Positions 32,637 to 41,824 of a stretch of DNA of 54,061 nucleotides are shown one piece after another. The stretch is from Photobacterium phosphoreum (lineage in GTDB: Bacteria; Pseudomonadota; Gammaproteobacteria; Enterobacterales; Vibrionaceae), in assembly GCF_002954725.1 (NCBI RefSeq), contig NZ_MSCQ01000001.1, positions 279,231-333,291 on the forward strand, read 5' to 3'. The notes beneath the pieces were generated by a model. It had not been told where the DNA came from. It saw only the letters and a program-made list of their open reading frames with translations, and did no database searches. How positions within the stretch are numbered: the first letter of the stretch is position 1; each line of letters begins with the position of its first letter. A program made the position numbers and the translations under genes.

Positions 32637-32698
32637 TTTATAGTCCGTTATTAGCTTAATTTTTTATTATAATAACATTATGACTAATCGTGGTGATC

Positions 32699-32726
32699 AA
32701 AAAAGGCGCCATCAGCGCCTTTTTTA
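32699..32726. terminator. Terminator of ompK
   Basis: AAAAAAGGCGC, loop CATC, AGCGCCTTTTTT: a near-perfect symmetrical hairpin 19 bp after the ompK stop on the minus strand, active in either direction. Confidence 0.9.
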
Positions 32727-32744
32727 TGGTGTTATACCGTCAGC

Positions 32745-33551
32745 TTAGAACTTGTAAGATAGGCTGAAGTATTGTGAAACACCTGATGATTTAAAACCAG
32801 CAGAGTCTTTAATACCGTAGACATTATGGTAAGCCTTTAGACCGTAACCAACTGCGTAGCGATCTGTGTGCCATACGATACCGTTGTACATCACGCCGCC
32901 ATTGCTTGCTGTTGCTCCGTACTTCTCTTTCATACCAAATTGGTAATCAATGTAACCTTGGTAAGAGATGAAAGTACCGTTTTCAAAGGTGTAAACAGGC
33001 TTGAACCAGTTAGTTGATACTTGGTAACCGTTCCAGTCTTTAACGTTCATGTCATATAATGAGTAAACGTTAAAGCCCATTTTGCCTAACCATGGCACTT
33101 CAATATCAGAGCCTAGACCAACGAAGTAGTTATTTACGCCGCCGTTGTTACCGCCCCAGTTAAATAGTGTTGCTACATAAAGTTCTTTTACTGGACCGAA
33201 AGATAGATCTTTACCTGTTAATGCGTCAAGAGAGATGCGCGGTGCAAATTTCATGAACATTTTATCTGGAGCTGATGCTTTATCGCTGCTATCTGAGTTA
33301 GTCAGGTTAAAGACATCAACATAACCATAAAGATCAAAAATTCCTGAGCGACCGCCAAATTCCATTTCTAGGTAGTCATGACCTGAATGTGCATCTGCTG
33401 GGCGAGGTAATTCTTTTAGCGCGTACATTAAGTTGAACTGCATCCATTTGAAATCATTTTTATGGATGTTGTCAGAGTAATCTGCTGCATTAGCTAACGA
33501 AGGTAGTGCTGTTGCTGCTAAAACGCTTAATGCTACTAGTGATTTGCGCAT
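32745..33551 (-). CDS. ompK: Outer membrane protein OmpK (Tsx-family nucleoside channel)
   Basis: This 268-aa outer-membrane beta-barrel is of the nucleoside-specific Tsx/OmpK family. OmpK is also the receptor of vibriophage KVP40 in vibrios. A cleavable signal peptide (MRKSLVALSVLAATALPSLANA) precedes the mature ADYSDNIHKNDFKWMQFNLM. Barrel motifs YLEMEFGGRSGIFDLYGYVDVFN, FMKFAPRISLDALTGKDLSFGPV and WFKPVYTFENGTFISYQGYIDYQFG match OmpK closely. The protein ends in Phe (SYKF), the barrel-assembly signal. Upstream are a PurR-like element and an 18-bp palindrome. Nucleoside uptake fits the nearby purine genes. Confidence 0.94.
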   Translation of the reverse strand: MRKSLVALSVLAATALPSLANAADYSDNIHKNDFKWMQFNLMYALKELPRPADAHSGHDYLEMEFGGRSGIFDLYGYVDVFNLTNSDSSDKASAPDKMFMKFAPRISLDALTGKDLSFGPVKELYVATLFNWGGNNGGVNNYFVGLGSDIEVPWLGKMGFNVYSLYDMNVKDWNGYQVSTNWFKPVYTFENGTFISYQGYIDYQFGMKEKYGATASNGGVMYNGIVWHTDRYAVGYGLKAYHNVYGIKDSAGFKSSGVSQYFSLSYKF

Positions 33552-33642
33552 TTTGTTATCTCGCTCATGTTGATCTAGATGGTGGGATTTTGGCCGCCCC
33601 GTTTTGTTGGCGCTGATTCTAGTGCTTTATTACGCATTTGGG

Positions 33643-33658
33643 AATGAAACGATTGCGC
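33643..33658 (-). promoter_or_regulatory. PurR-like operator upstream of ompK
   Basis: On the minus strand GCGCAATCGTTTCATT keeps the PurR core (GCAA-N-CG-N-TT) with one deviation among the strongly conserved positions. It overlaps the 12-bp palindrome GATTGCGCAATC (33651-33662), which also occurs upstream of the purine permease. Confidence 0.55.
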
Positions 33659-33686
33659 AATCCTTTTCTATTTGTGATCACGATCC

Positions 33687-33704
33687 AGTGTAATCGATTA
33701 CACT
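33687..33704. promoter_or_regulatory. 18-bp perfect palindrome upstream of ompK (LacI/GalR-type operator candidate)
   Basis: AGTGTAATCGATTACACT is perfectly self-complementary with a central CG. Its form resembles GalR/LacI-family operators (GTGTAANCGNTTNCAC). It lies about 136 bp upstream of the ompK start. CRP-like half sites (TGTGA) flank it at about 33673-33677 and 33715-33719. Confidence 0.55.
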
Positions 33705-33816
33705 AGTTAAAAATGTGACATTGATCCATGAGGTAATGATTAAAATGAACTTTAATTCGCATAAATAGACTAACGAGTTCGCGTTATTTGGCATGTTTTT
33801 TGGGGCGATAAAAAAT

Positions 33817-33845
33817 AGGAAGTTAACCGTAATGGCTAACTTCCT
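33817..33845 (-). terminator. Terminator of ampG
   Basis: AGGAAGTTA (33817-33825) pairs with TAACTTCCT (33837-33845). On the minus strand the stem is followed by ATTTTTTA. It lies 29 bp after the ampG stop. Confidence 0.82.
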
Positions 33846-33873
33846 TTGGTATACTTGCTTTTATTAAGGATAT

Positions 33874-35262
33874 TTAAGGCTGGTGGGTTGGTGTCGCTGT
33901 AATATTAAGCGCTGAATTATTAGCTAATAGACGAATTAATATCAGTACCGGAATACCCATTAAAGCGGTGGTGAAGAAAAATACATTATAGCCAAAGTGA
34001 TCGATGTAAACTCCCGAGAAGCCAGCAATGAATTTCGGGAATAACACCATTATCGAGCTAAAGAGTGCGTATTGGGTGGCAGAGAATGCGACATTGGTAA
34101 GACTCGACATAAAGGTAATAAACGCCGCCGTCGCAATGCCAGCACCAAGGTTGTCAGCTGAAATAACCACCGTTAACATTTCAAGATTATTGCCGACATA
34201 GCTAAATACGATAAACAGCAGATTAGTGATTGCAGATAATACCGCACCTAATGCCAATATCTTGAGGGTGCCAAATTTGCTGACCAAGATCCCGCCAAGT
34301 CCGGCCCCTGCAATGGTCATTACAACCCCAAAAACTTTAGAGATTGAAGCGACTTCATTTTTAGTAAAACCCATATCGACGTAGAACACATTTGCCATTA
34401 CGCCCATTACAATATCTGAAATACGGTAACAGCTAATCAGCAGTAATATAAGTAACGCATTTTTGCCGTAACGCTGAAAGAAATCCTGAAATGGCATAAT
34501 AACCGCGGTGTAGAACCACGCACTTAAATTAGCATGATGTTTGTTATAACCTTTATTGATAAGTTTCTGTTTGTAATCTTTTTCGATGGTATTTATCGCG
34601 TGATTATCAATGATCGGTTCTTTGACGATTAAAGTGGTAATTACACCAATTAACATCATTGCAGCCATCATAAAGTAAGCACTTTTCCAACCACTAGGAT
34701 CATAGTCAGTATCTGAACCAAACCAAGCGGCAAAAGCTAATGCGCCCGCGCCTGCCATGATCATCGCTAAGCGGTAACCGGCTAAATAGGTTGCTGATAA
34801 TGCAGCTTGCATGCGCTCGGTCGCGAGTTCAATACGAAATGCATCAATAACAATATCTTGGGTTGCAGAGGCAAAAGCCACCATGATGGCAAAGATAGCA
34901 AATTGAAATAAGTCGGTTTGGGGATTACTTAATGCCATACCGCATAACGACAAAATAATCACAATTTGTGAAAATAACATCCAGCCGCGACGACGGCCAA
35001 ATAATCGTGAAAATATCGGTAATGGAAAACGGTCAACCAAAGGAGACCATGCCCACTTAAAGCCGTAAGCTAATGCGACCCAACTAAAAAAACCAATACT
35101 TGTTTTACTTACGCCCGCTTCGCGTAGCCAAAAAGACAGGGTTCCAAACACTAATAAGATTGGTAATCCTGATGAAAATCCAAGTGCTAACATGATCAAG
35201 GCTTTAGGGTTTGCGTATACACGCCAGCCTTGGATATTTTCTTGGGATGTCGCTTTGTCCAT
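33874..35262 (-). CDS. ampG: AmpG-family muropeptide permease
   Basis: This 462-aa inner-membrane major-facilitator protein imports GlcNAc-anhydro-MurNAc peptides released during cell-wall turnover. Twelve or more hydrophobic segments are visible. AmpG signatures include LALGFSSGLPILLVFGTLSFWLREAGVSKTSIGFFSW and FKWAWSPLVDRFPLP near the N-terminus. ATG 35262 (MDKATSQEN) has AGAGGA upstream and is preferred over the frame starting at 35289. It lies downstream of yajG-ppi in the same direction; ampG next to yajG is also seen in enterics. MltF in this window makes the kind of products AmpG recycles. Confidence 0.92.
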   Translation of the reverse strand: MDKATSQENIQGWRVYANPKALIMLALGFSSGLPILLVFGTLSFWLREAGVSKTSIGFFSWVALAYGFKWAWSPLVDRFPLPIFSRLFGRRRGWMLFSQIVIILSLCGMALSNPQTDLFQFAIFAIMVAFASATQDIVIDAFRIELATERMQAALSATYLAGYRLAMIMAGAGALAFAAWFGSDTDYDPSGWKSAYFMMAAMMLIGVITTLIVKEPIIDNHAINTIEKDYKQKLINKGYNKHHANLSAWFYTAVIMPFQDFFQRYGKNALLILLLISCYRISDIVMGVMANVFYVDMGFTKNEVASISKVFGVVMTIAGAGLGGILVSKFGTLKILALGAVLSAITNLLFIVFSYVGNNLEMLTVVISADNLGAGIATAAFITFMSSLTNVAFSATQYALFSSIMVLFPKFIAGFSGVYIDHFGYNVFFFTTALMGIPVLILIRLLANNSALNITATPTHQP

Positions 35263-35459
35263 AAATTCCTCTGGAAACCAACGTAACAATAGTTGTCGCT
35301 AGCATACTGAATATTTGAGATTTTGCCGTGAAATTAAAGCTTAGCAGTTATCAAATTTATGCGCATTGACTTGATGGTTATCAGACAAATATTTTATGGT
35401 TTAATTCTATTTTATAGCATGTTTTATAGAAATTATTGCACCAGAGTGATGAATGGATA

Positions 35460-35834
35460 TCAAGGACGATTAACGGGAGCAAGCGTTGGACAAGGGCCAA
35501 TGTTGAGTAAATAACAGCTGAGGGCGGCGACTTTGTGTTGGATAAAGTTATTTCCCATTAATTGATAATCACTAATGCCATTTAATGTTTCGACTAACGA
35601 CCAGTAGCTGACTTCATATTGATTTGCTGGCTGTGGATTATCGTGGGGGAGGGCCCACCATTGAGCCAATTGATGGTTAAATAAGTTTTGCAGTTGAAGG
35701 TACGTAATATCACCATGGCTAGCGGCAATGGCATTGAGCGCTAAAATGGGGGCATTATCGACAACAAATTGTTGTAAATACTGTTCTTGTTGTTGTTCTG
35801 GTATCGTTGGTCGATTATAAGCAAGTGTTAACAT
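35460..35834 (-). CDS. Hypothetical cytosolic protein, 124 aa
   Basis: I do not recognise this protein. It is probably soluble, with no signal peptide or membrane segment, and rich in Gln and Asn. It has an N-terminal stretch MLTLAYNRPTIPEQQQEQY and a central helical part (FVVDNAPILALNAIAASHG, LQLQNLFNHQLAQWW). AGGTGA sits at ideal spacing before ATG 35834, and the frame lies between ppi and ampG on the same strand, which argues that it is a real gene. Two cysteines near the C-terminus (SCYLLNIGPCP) are the only notable residues. No function can be assigned. Confidence 0.7.
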   Translation of the reverse strand: MLTLAYNRPTIPEQQQEQYLQQFVVDNAPILALNAIAASHGDITYLQLQNLFNHQLAQWWALPHDNPQPANQYEVSYWSLVETLNGISDYQLMGNNFIQHKVAALSCYLLNIGPCPTLAPVNRP

Positions 35835-35883
35835 AAGACGTCACCTGTTACGTGAGTGACTACGCACAGGCGACGTAATCACA

Positions 35884-36435
35884 TTATTTAATGACTTTCA
35901 TAGCCTCAATAATAATAGGCTGTTGTGGAACATCACTCATACCTGTGCGTGGATCTGAGCCTGTTGGTATGGTTGCCATTTTTTCAACAACAGGAAAACC
36001 TTTTATTACCTTACCAAATACAGCATAGCCTGTTCGGCTGCCTTGAGTGTTTAAGAAATCATTATTTGCGAGGTTGATATAAAATTGACGCGTGGCTGAA
36101 TCTGGATTTTGAGTGCGAGCCATTGCAATGGTAGCGATATTGTTAGGTAAGCCATTGTCAGCTTCATTTTTGATTGCTGGGTAGCTAGGACGTTGCTTTA
36201 GTGCTTGATCAAAGCCACCGCCTTGCGCCATAAAACCAGGGATAACCCGATGAAAAATAGTACCCACATAGCTACCATCATCGACATAGCGTAAAAAGTT
36301 TTTGGTAGTAATAGGCGCTTTAGCCTCATTGAGTTCAACCGTAAATTGACCTAAATTTGTGGTGACAAGTACTTTGGTTGCAGCGCTAACAGGTAATGCA
36401 ACCAATAAGCATAAAGCTAATAAAAAACGCGACAT
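35884..36435 (-). CDS. ppiA: Periplasmic peptidyl-prolyl cis-trans isomerase, cyclophilin type
   Basis: This 183-aa protein has a signal peptide (MSRFLLALCLLVALPVSAA) and a cyclophilin domain that isomerises Xaa-Pro bonds in the periplasm. Active-site features of bacterial cyclophilins are visible: FHRVIPGFMAQGGGF, TIAMARTQNPDSATRQFYINLANNDFLN and GYAVFGKVIKGFPVVEKMA. It overlaps the yajG stop (TAATG) by one base, so the two are coupled. The ppiA symbol is by similarity; it could equally be annotated as ppiB-like with a signal peptide. Confidence 0.9.
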   Translation of the reverse strand: MSRFLLALCLLVALPVSAATKVLVTTNLGQFTVELNEAKAPITTKNFLRYVDDGSYVGTIFHRVIPGFMAQGGGFDQALKQRPSYPAIKNEADNGLPNNIATIAMARTQNPDSATRQFYINLANNDFLNTQGSRTGYAVFGKVIKGFPVVEKMATIPTGSDPRTGMSDVPQQPIIIEAMKVIK

Positions 36436-37010
36436 TATATATTCTCCTTAAGGTATTTATTTAATTCACTATCGCTAGCGATTTCATTGAGTACAGAATC
36501 CATGAGTTTATTCATGCTTGTTGCAATATCTTTAGGTGATGCTTTTAGTGCGTCTTCACGGCTTGAACGACCAGAATAACGCTTTATAAATTGTCCATCA
36601 GGGGTATTTACTGTCAGTGTTAATTGTAACTCACTGTGCATGTTATATTTTACGAGCTTTTGCTTAACAGTCACTAAGGCTTTTTCAACCGTAATGACCA
36701 TGGTGGATGTCGCATTGTCGGTAATGCGAAATCCTTGGCCGCTAAGCTGCTGTGTTAATGCTTGGCGTAATGTGGTTGAAACAGGCTGTTGAGGTTGAAT
36801 AACTTGCACATTTTCAGTACCGCTATCAATGGCTGCAATATAGCGATTGGGGGCTTTATCTACACTCGTAAGGTTGAGGGCTTTATGGTTAGCCCATGGC
36901 TTTGAGGTAAAGACAGCGGTTGGCGTTAATGTCAGTGGTGGTGGGGGCTGTGTAGCTGCACAGGCACTCAAGATTAATGTTGATGCTAGAATAACGTATT
37001 TTTTTATCAT
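36435..37010 (-). CDS. yajG: YajG-family lipoprotein
   Basis: This 191-aa predicted lipoprotein has signal MIKKYVILASTLILSAC with the lipobox LSAC (Cys17), followed by a Pro-rich linker. The mature domain resembles E. coli YajG: LRQALTQQLSGQGFRI, then a beta-rich LQLTLTVNTPDGQFIKRYSGRSSREDALKASPKDIATSMNKLMDSVLNEIA. The function of YajG is not established. In enterics yajG is next to ampG; here ppiA and an unidentified gene separate them, but the cluster direction is conserved. Confidence 0.88.
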   Translation of the reverse strand: MIKKYVILASTLILSACAATQPPPPLTLTPTAVFTSKPWANHKALNLTSVDKAPNRYIAAIDSGTENVQVIQPQQPVSTTLRQALTQQLSGQGFRITDNATSTMVITVEKALVTVKQKLVKYNMHSELQLTLTVNTPDGQFIKRYSGRSSREDALKASPKDIATSMNKLMDSVLNEIASDSELNKYLKENI

Positions 37011-37089
37011 AAAGCATTCCCTTTGCTTATCTGTGTAGTCAGTAGTTACTGCCGTGTAAAGATTGATTTAGACGGCAATAAGTCTCGGT

Positions 37090-38214
37090 TTATTTTATTG
37101 CGCGTAAGACAACAAATTTATCGTTATGGCCAACGGTATCGACTTTATCGAAAATACGATTTAATTTTTCATGGTACTTTAACTGGCGATTACCAATGAT
37201 GATTAACTCACCCTGTGGGCGTAATACTCGTTGGGCGTCACAGAACATTTGCCAAGCAATATGATCGGTAATGGTGTTGTTTTGGTGGAACGGTGGGTTA
37301 CATAACACCAGATCGGCACTTTGATTGTTAAAGTCATCTAAGCAGTTGGCGACCATAACATTGAAGTTTTTTGTACTAGTAAGATTTAGTTGTGCATTTT
37401 CTCGACAAGAAGCGGCAGCCATAAAACTTTCATCAACACAGGTAATATTAGCATGTGGATTTAAGCGCGCAGCTTTAATACCGATGACGCCATTACCACA
37501 GCCAAGATCAATAATGTCTTTATATTGAGGTTTTGATGGAATGAAATCTAACAAAAATCGACCACCAATATCTAAACTATCACTTGAAAATACATTGGCA
37601 TAGTTAGTAATGGTTAAATCATGCTCAGGTACCGTCCAGCTTGTTGGCTGTGGCATTGGGGCTGCTAATGATTTATTGACGGTAGTAAAAATCAAACGCG
37701 CTTTTTTAACCGCCAGTGATGTTTTAGTTTGACCTAAATATTTTTCAAACAATTTTAAAGTCGATGAATGAATATCTTTTACTTTACCTGCGGTAATCAC
37801 CACACAATCTTGTGGTAATAAATGGCACAGTTGCTGTAGTTGCCAACTAAGCAGGCGATTATTTTTAGGTTGCTTAACCAAAACCAATTGTGGGTTAGTG
37901 GGTAAATCGGCTAAACAATCGAGAATAGTAATGGCCGGTAAATTATTTTCGTTGAGGTTATTAGTAATGGCTTGTTGAGTAATAAATGAATCAGTCACAG
38001 TGGTAACAGGGGCTTGATTTGCAAACCAACAACTCAATGCACCAAAATTATCATTGATGATTAAGATCGGACGTTGAGGATCAAGCGCCATTGCATGGCA
38101 ATGATTGATCAAATATTCATCTGCGGCATCCCATGCTTGCAGGGTTTCATTTTTGCGTACAGGAAAACGGGTTAGCGTTAAAGTACGTTGGTGCAAGGTT
38201 AGCTCTGGTTTCAT
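37090..38214 (-). CDS. rlmG: 23S rRNA (guanine-1835-N2)-methyltransferase RlmG
   Basis: This 374-aa SAM-dependent enzyme methylates G1835 of 23S rRNA. It has two Rossmann-like halves. The N-terminal, non-catalytic one carries LQAWDAADEYLI and LIINDNFGALSCWFA. The C-terminal catalytic one carries IDLGCGNGVIGIKAARLNP (SAM motif I), CVDESFMAAASCREN and the NPPF motif in LCNPPFHQNNTITDHIAW. ATG 38214 (MKPELTLHQRTL) matches the family N-terminus; the frame extending to 38295 lacks support. It is divergent from bolA. Confidence 0.94.
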   Translation of the reverse strand: MKPELTLHQRTLTLTRFPVRKNETLQAWDAADEYLINHCHAMALDPQRPILIINDNFGALSCWFANQAPVTTVTDSFITQQAITNNLNENNLPAITILDCLADLPTNPQLVLVKQPKNNRLLSWQLQQLCHLLPQDCVVITAGKVKDIHSSTLKLFEKYLGQTKTSLAVKKARLIFTTVNKSLAAPMPQPTSWTVPEHDLTITNYANVFSSDSLDIGGRFLLDFIPSKPQYKDIIDLGCGNGVIGIKAARLNPHANITCVDESFMAAASCRENAQLNLTSTKNFNVMVANCLDDFNNQSADLVLCNPPFHQNNTITDHIAWQMFCDAQRVLRPQGELIIIGNRQLKYHEKLNRIFDKVDTVGHNDKFVVLRAIK

Positions 38215-38363
38215 TAATAATAACTTTCGAGTATGTTGACGAAATGATAGAGCATTTTCGCAGAACAGTGAAAAGCTTGAAAGGAAATCTATCAAGTTAA
38301 CACCATAATAATGAGCGATTGTTGTGGTTCGTGGCCTAAATCGCTTTTTTAGCTGAGGATATT

Positions 38364-38678
38364 ATGATTCAACCCCAAATAGAGACAAAGTTAATGCACA
38401 GTTTTGATCCTGTGTATGTTGACGTAATCAATGAAAGTTACATGCACAATGTACCTGAAGGCTCTGAAAGTCATTTCAAAGTTGTGGTCGTGAGTGCTCA
38501 GTTTGAAGGTCAACGTCTTATTACCCGTCATCGTGCGGTAAATCAGTGCTTAGCGAATGAATTAGCAAATCATATTCATGCACTTGCAATTCATACTTAT
38601 ACAGAATCAGAATGGCAGCAACAACTGAATGCACCGGCATCACCCAAATGTCATGGTGGATCAACACTCGATAAGTAA
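38364..38678 (+). CDS. bolA: BolA-family protein
   Basis: This 104-aa KH-like small protein partners with monothiol glutaredoxins in Fe-S cluster handling and affects morphology and stress responses. The family signature runs through [56 protein letters not shown], with the invariant His in ESHFK and RHRAVN. A GAGGAT-type ribosome site precedes ATG 38364. It is followed by its own terminator and a long gap before nqrA. Confidence 0.95.
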   Translation: MIQPQIETKLMHSFDPVYVDVINESYMHNVPEGSESHFKVVVVSAQFEGQRLITRHRAVNQCLANELANHIHALAIHTYTESEWQQQLNAPASPKCHGGSTLDK

Positions 38679-39235
38679 TAAGAGAATTAATTATCAAAAA
38701 GTCGTTAATAATACGGCTTTTTTTTGTCATTTTGAAGCGCTTACAGTGCTAACAGTGGTTGATAAAATTAAGGGTATAATGTTAATGGCATCGTTAAAAT
38801 AATACTGAATATCTCATGGTTGATAATAACTTTGCCGTCATGTTGATGTGATGTGTTATTGATTGGTGTTTTTTGCAGCATTGTTAATAAAATGATTGGA
38901 TTTAAAAATTCATATTTATGTAAAAATATCCTGTAAATGTGCAGTTGATCATATTTATTGGTTAATAAACCTATTGCGTCTTATTTGTTGCGTGGTTTTC
39001 ACACGGAATCGCGTGGATTACCATAGAAAAAACGACTTAATTAATGGTAGAATCGCGGGCTGAAAAATTACTCGTTTATTAGTGTTTGTAGCGAGATAGT
39101 TAACTGGATGTTGCGATACAGAGTCGTTTAGTGGTTGTTATCACTGCCTGTTCATCGATATCAGGCCAAGAAACGTAGTGTCTTAAATGCGCAATATGAA
39201 AATTCTTTTTTCCCTTTAATGTAGTGCAAGTGCGT
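38679..39235. other. Long region upstream of the nqr operon
   Basis: These 557 bp have no credible gene. After the bolA terminator the sequence is AT-rich. TAGAAT at 39048-39053 could be a -10 box for nqr but has no good -35; a TACCAT/ATGGTA inverted pair (39019-39024, 39044-39049) surrounds it. TATAAT at 38775-38780 is another unpaired -10 candidate. If the 39048 site is used, the nqr mRNA has a leader of roughly 180 nt. Confidence 0.45.
38694..38727 (+). terminator. Terminator of bolA
   Basis: AAAAGTCGT, loop TAATAAT, ACGGCTTTTTTTT: a stem with one G-T pair, then a T-run. Confidence 0.82.
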
Positions 39236-40576
39236 ATGATTACAATAAAAAAGGGTTTGGATATCCCAATCTCAGGGACTCCTGCCCAGGCGATACACGA
39301 TGGTAATGCCATCTCTAAAGTCGCCTTGCTTGGCGAAGAATATGTTGGTATGCGTCCTACAATGCATACTCGCGTAGGGGATGTAGTGAAAAAAGGTCAG
39401 ATTCTTTTTGAAGATAAGAAGAATCCGGGTGTTAAATTCACTGCACCAGCTAGCGGCAAGGTAATTGAAGTTAATCGTGGTGCTAAGCGCGTTCTACAAT
39501 CAGTGGTTATTGATGTAGAAGGTGATGAGCAAATCACATTTAATAAATATGATGCAGCGCAATTAGCACAGTTAAGCCGTGCGGTTGTGGTTGATCAATT
39601 AGTTGAATCAGGTATGTGGACTGCGCTTCGTACGCGTCCGTTTAGCAAAGTACCTGCTGTAGGCTCAGAGTCGAAAGCAATTTTTGTTACAGCAATGGAT
39701 ACTAATCCACTGGCTGCTAACCCAGAAGTTATCATCAATGAGCAAAATGATGCGTTCATTGCTGGTTTAACTGTGCTTTCACGTTTGACTAGTGGCAAGG
39801 TTTACGTTTGTAAATCAGGTGCAAGCCTACCTCGTTCAGCGGAAGCGAATGTGGAAGAGCATGTATTTAACGGTCCACACCCTGCAGGTTTAGCCGGTAC
39901 ACATATTCATATGTTGTTCGGTGCGGATGCTAAAAATATTGCCTGGAACATTAATTACCAAGACGTGATTGCGTTTGGTAAGTTGTTCCTTACTGGTGAA
40001 ATTTTTACTGATCGTGTAGTAGCGCTTGCTGGTCCTGTTGTTACTAATCCGCGTTTAGTTCGCACACGAATCGGTGCGTCTATTTCTGATATCACTGATT
40101 CAGAAATGATGCCAGGTCAATTGCGCGTACTATCAGGTTCAGTACTTAACGGTGTTAAGGCAGAAGGTGTTCATGGATACCTTGGTCGTTACCACTTACA
40201 AGTTTCTGCACTACGTGAAGGCTATGAAAAAGAATTCTTGGGCTGGATTGTTCCAGGTAAAAACAAGTTTTCTGTTACTCGCGCCTTTATGAGCCAGTTC
40301 TTCCCTGGTCAGTTGTTCAATATGACAACAACGACGAACGGTAGTGAACGTGCGATGGTGCCAATCGGTAATTACGAAAAAGTAATGCCGCTTGATATTG
40401 AACCAACGTTATTACTGCGTGATTTATGTGCAGGTGATATTGACAGTGCACAACAGTTGGGCTTACTAGAACTGGATGAAGAAGATCTAGCGCTATGTAC
40501 GTTCGTGTGTCCTGGTAAATATGAGTTTGGTCCAATGATGCGTGAGTGTCTGGACAAAATTGAGAAGGAAGGGTAA
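39236..40576 (+). CDS. nqrA: Na+-translocating NADH:quinone reductase subunit A
   Basis: This 446-aa peripheral subunit belongs to Na+-NQR, the respiratory complex that oxidises NADH, reduces ubiquinone and pumps sodium out. The N-terminus [16 protein letters not shown] and the motif [23 protein letters not shown]...[12 protein letters not shown] (a barrel-sandwich-like segment) match NqrA. The subunit takes part in quinone binding near NqrB. ATG 39236 is the conserved start; upstream GTGs are in frame, and no strong Shine-Dalgarno is present. It opens the six-gene operon, with nqrB 3 bp downstream. Confidence 0.97.
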   Translation: MITIKKGLDIPISGTPAQAIHDGNAISKVALLGEEYVGMRPTMHTRVGDVVKKGQILFEDKKNPGVKFTAPASGKVIEVNRGAKRVLQSVVIDVEGDEQITFNKYDAAQLAQLSRAVVVDQLVESGMWTALRTRPFSKVPAVGSESKAIFVTAMDTNPLAANPEVIINEQNDAFIAGLTVLSRLTSGKVYVCKSGASLPRSAEANVEEHVFNGPHPAGLAGTHIHMLFGADAKNIAWNINYQDVIAFGKLFLTGEIFTDRVVALAGPVVTNPRLVRTRIGASISDITDSEMMPGQLRVLSGSVLNGVKAEGVHGYLGRYHLQVSALREGYEKEFLGWIVPGKNKFSVTRAFMSQFFPGQLFNMTTTTNGSERAMVPIGNYEKVMPLDIEPTLLLRDLCAGDIDSAQQLGLLELDEEDLALCTFVCPGKYEFGPMMRECLDKIEKEG

Positions 40577-40579
40577 TTC

Positions 40580-41824
40580 ATGGGTTTCAAGAATTTCCTC
40601 GAAGATATCGAGCACCACTTTGAACCAGGTGGTAAGCATGAGCGTTGGTTTGCGCTATATGAAGCGTTTGCCACTCTTATGTATACGCCAGGACAAGTGA
40701 CGCGTTCATCTGCGCATGTTCGTGACAGTATCGATCTAAAACGTATCATGATCATGGTATGGTTTGCGGTATTCCCAGCGATGTTCTGGGGTATGTATAA
40801 CGTAGGTGATCAAGCTATTGCTGGTCTTAACCACTTATACACAGCAGACAAACTAACAGCAGTTATTGCTGCTGACTGGCATTACTGGTTTACCCAAATG
40901 TTAGGTGGCACGCTATCAGCGTCTGCTGGCTGGGGTAGCAAAATGCTACTGGGTGCAACATATTTCCTTCCTATCTACGCAGTGGTATTTGCAGTAGGCG
41001 GTTTCTGGGAAGTGTTGTTCTGTATGGTGCGTAAGCATGAAGTTAACGAAGGCTTCTTCGTAACCTCAATCTTATTTGCTTTGATCGTTCCGCCAACACT
41101 ACCACTTTGGCAAGCAGCTTTAGGTATTACCTTTGGTGTCGTTGTCGCAAAAGAAATTTTTGGTGGTACCGGTCGTAACTTCCTTAACCCAGCACTTGCT
41201 GGTCGTGCTTTCCTATTCTTCGCATACCCAGGTCAGATTTCTGGCGACCTAGTATGGAATGCGGCGGATGGTTTCTCTGGCGCGACACCGCTAAGTCAGT
41301 GGTCTCAAGGTGGTCAAGCAGACGTAGTTAACACTATTACTGGTCAATCAATCACTTGGATGGACGCTTTCGTTGGTCATCTTCCAGGTTCAATTGGTGA
41401 AGTATCAACACTTGCTATCCTTATTGGTGGTGCATTTATTGTTATTATGGGCATTGCTTCATGGCGCATCATCGCCGGTACAATGATCGGTATGATCGTT
41501 GCTGCAACGCTATTTAATATCATTGGTTCAGATACTAATCCAATGTTCAACATGCCTTGGCAGTGGCACCTAGTTCTAGGTGGTTTTGCATTTGGTATGA
41601 TGTTTATGGCGACAGATCCAGTGTCAGCTGCGTTCACCAATAAAGCAAAATGGTGGTATGGCGCATTGATCGGTGCAATGGCTGTAATGGTACGTGTAGT
41701 TAACCCTGCATATCCTGAAGGTATGATGCTAGCAATTCTATTTGCTAACCTATTTGCACCTCTATTTGACAATCTAGTTGTTCAAGGCAACATCAAACGG
41801 AGACTGGCTCGTCATGGCAAGTAA
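40580..41824 (+). CDS. nqrB: Na+-translocating NADH:quinone reductase subunit B
   Basis: This 414-aa multi-pass membrane subunit is the main sodium-translocating and quinone-site subunit and carries riboflavin. The covalent FMN site is Thr236 in [12 protein letters not shown], the phosphoester-FMN motif modified by ApbE. About ten hydrophobic segments follow a cytoplasmic N-terminus ([23 protein letters not shown]). It is 3 bp after nqrA; nqrC starts 11 bases before its stop codon. Confidence 0.97.
   Translation: MGFKNFLEDIEHHFEPGGKHERWFALYEAFATLMYTPGQVTRSSAHVRDSIDLKRIMIMVWFAVFPAMFWGMYNVGDQAIAGLNHLYTADKLTAVIAADWHYWFTQMLGGTLSASAGWGSKMLLGATYFLPIYAVVFAVGGFWEVLFCMVRKHEVNEGFFVTSILFALIVPPTLPLWQAALGITFGVVVAKEIFGGTGRNFLNPALAGRAFLFFAYPGQISGDLVWNAADGFSGATPLSQWSQGGQADVVNTITGQSITWMDAFVGHLPGSIGEVSTLAILIGGAFIVIMGIASWRIIAGTMIGMIVAATLFNIIGSDTNPMFNMPWQWHLVLGGFAFGMMFMATDPVSAAFTNKAKWWYGALIGAMAVMVRVVNPAYPEGMMLAILFANLFAPLFDNLVVQGNIKRRLARHGK

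Larger units (their letters stand above)
33552..33873. other. ompK upstream control region and ampG terminator
   Basis: No gene was found. The 322 bp contain, from right to left along the minus-strand direction, the ampG terminator, TGTGA half-sites, the 18-bp palindrome, the PurR-like element and the ompK leader. The ompK promoter itself was not placed. Confidence 0.5.

Noticed and set aside
37025..37080. TGCCGT/ACGGCA hairpin after rlmG as its terminator
   Set aside because: The stem is short with a long loop, and no T-run follows on the minus strand.
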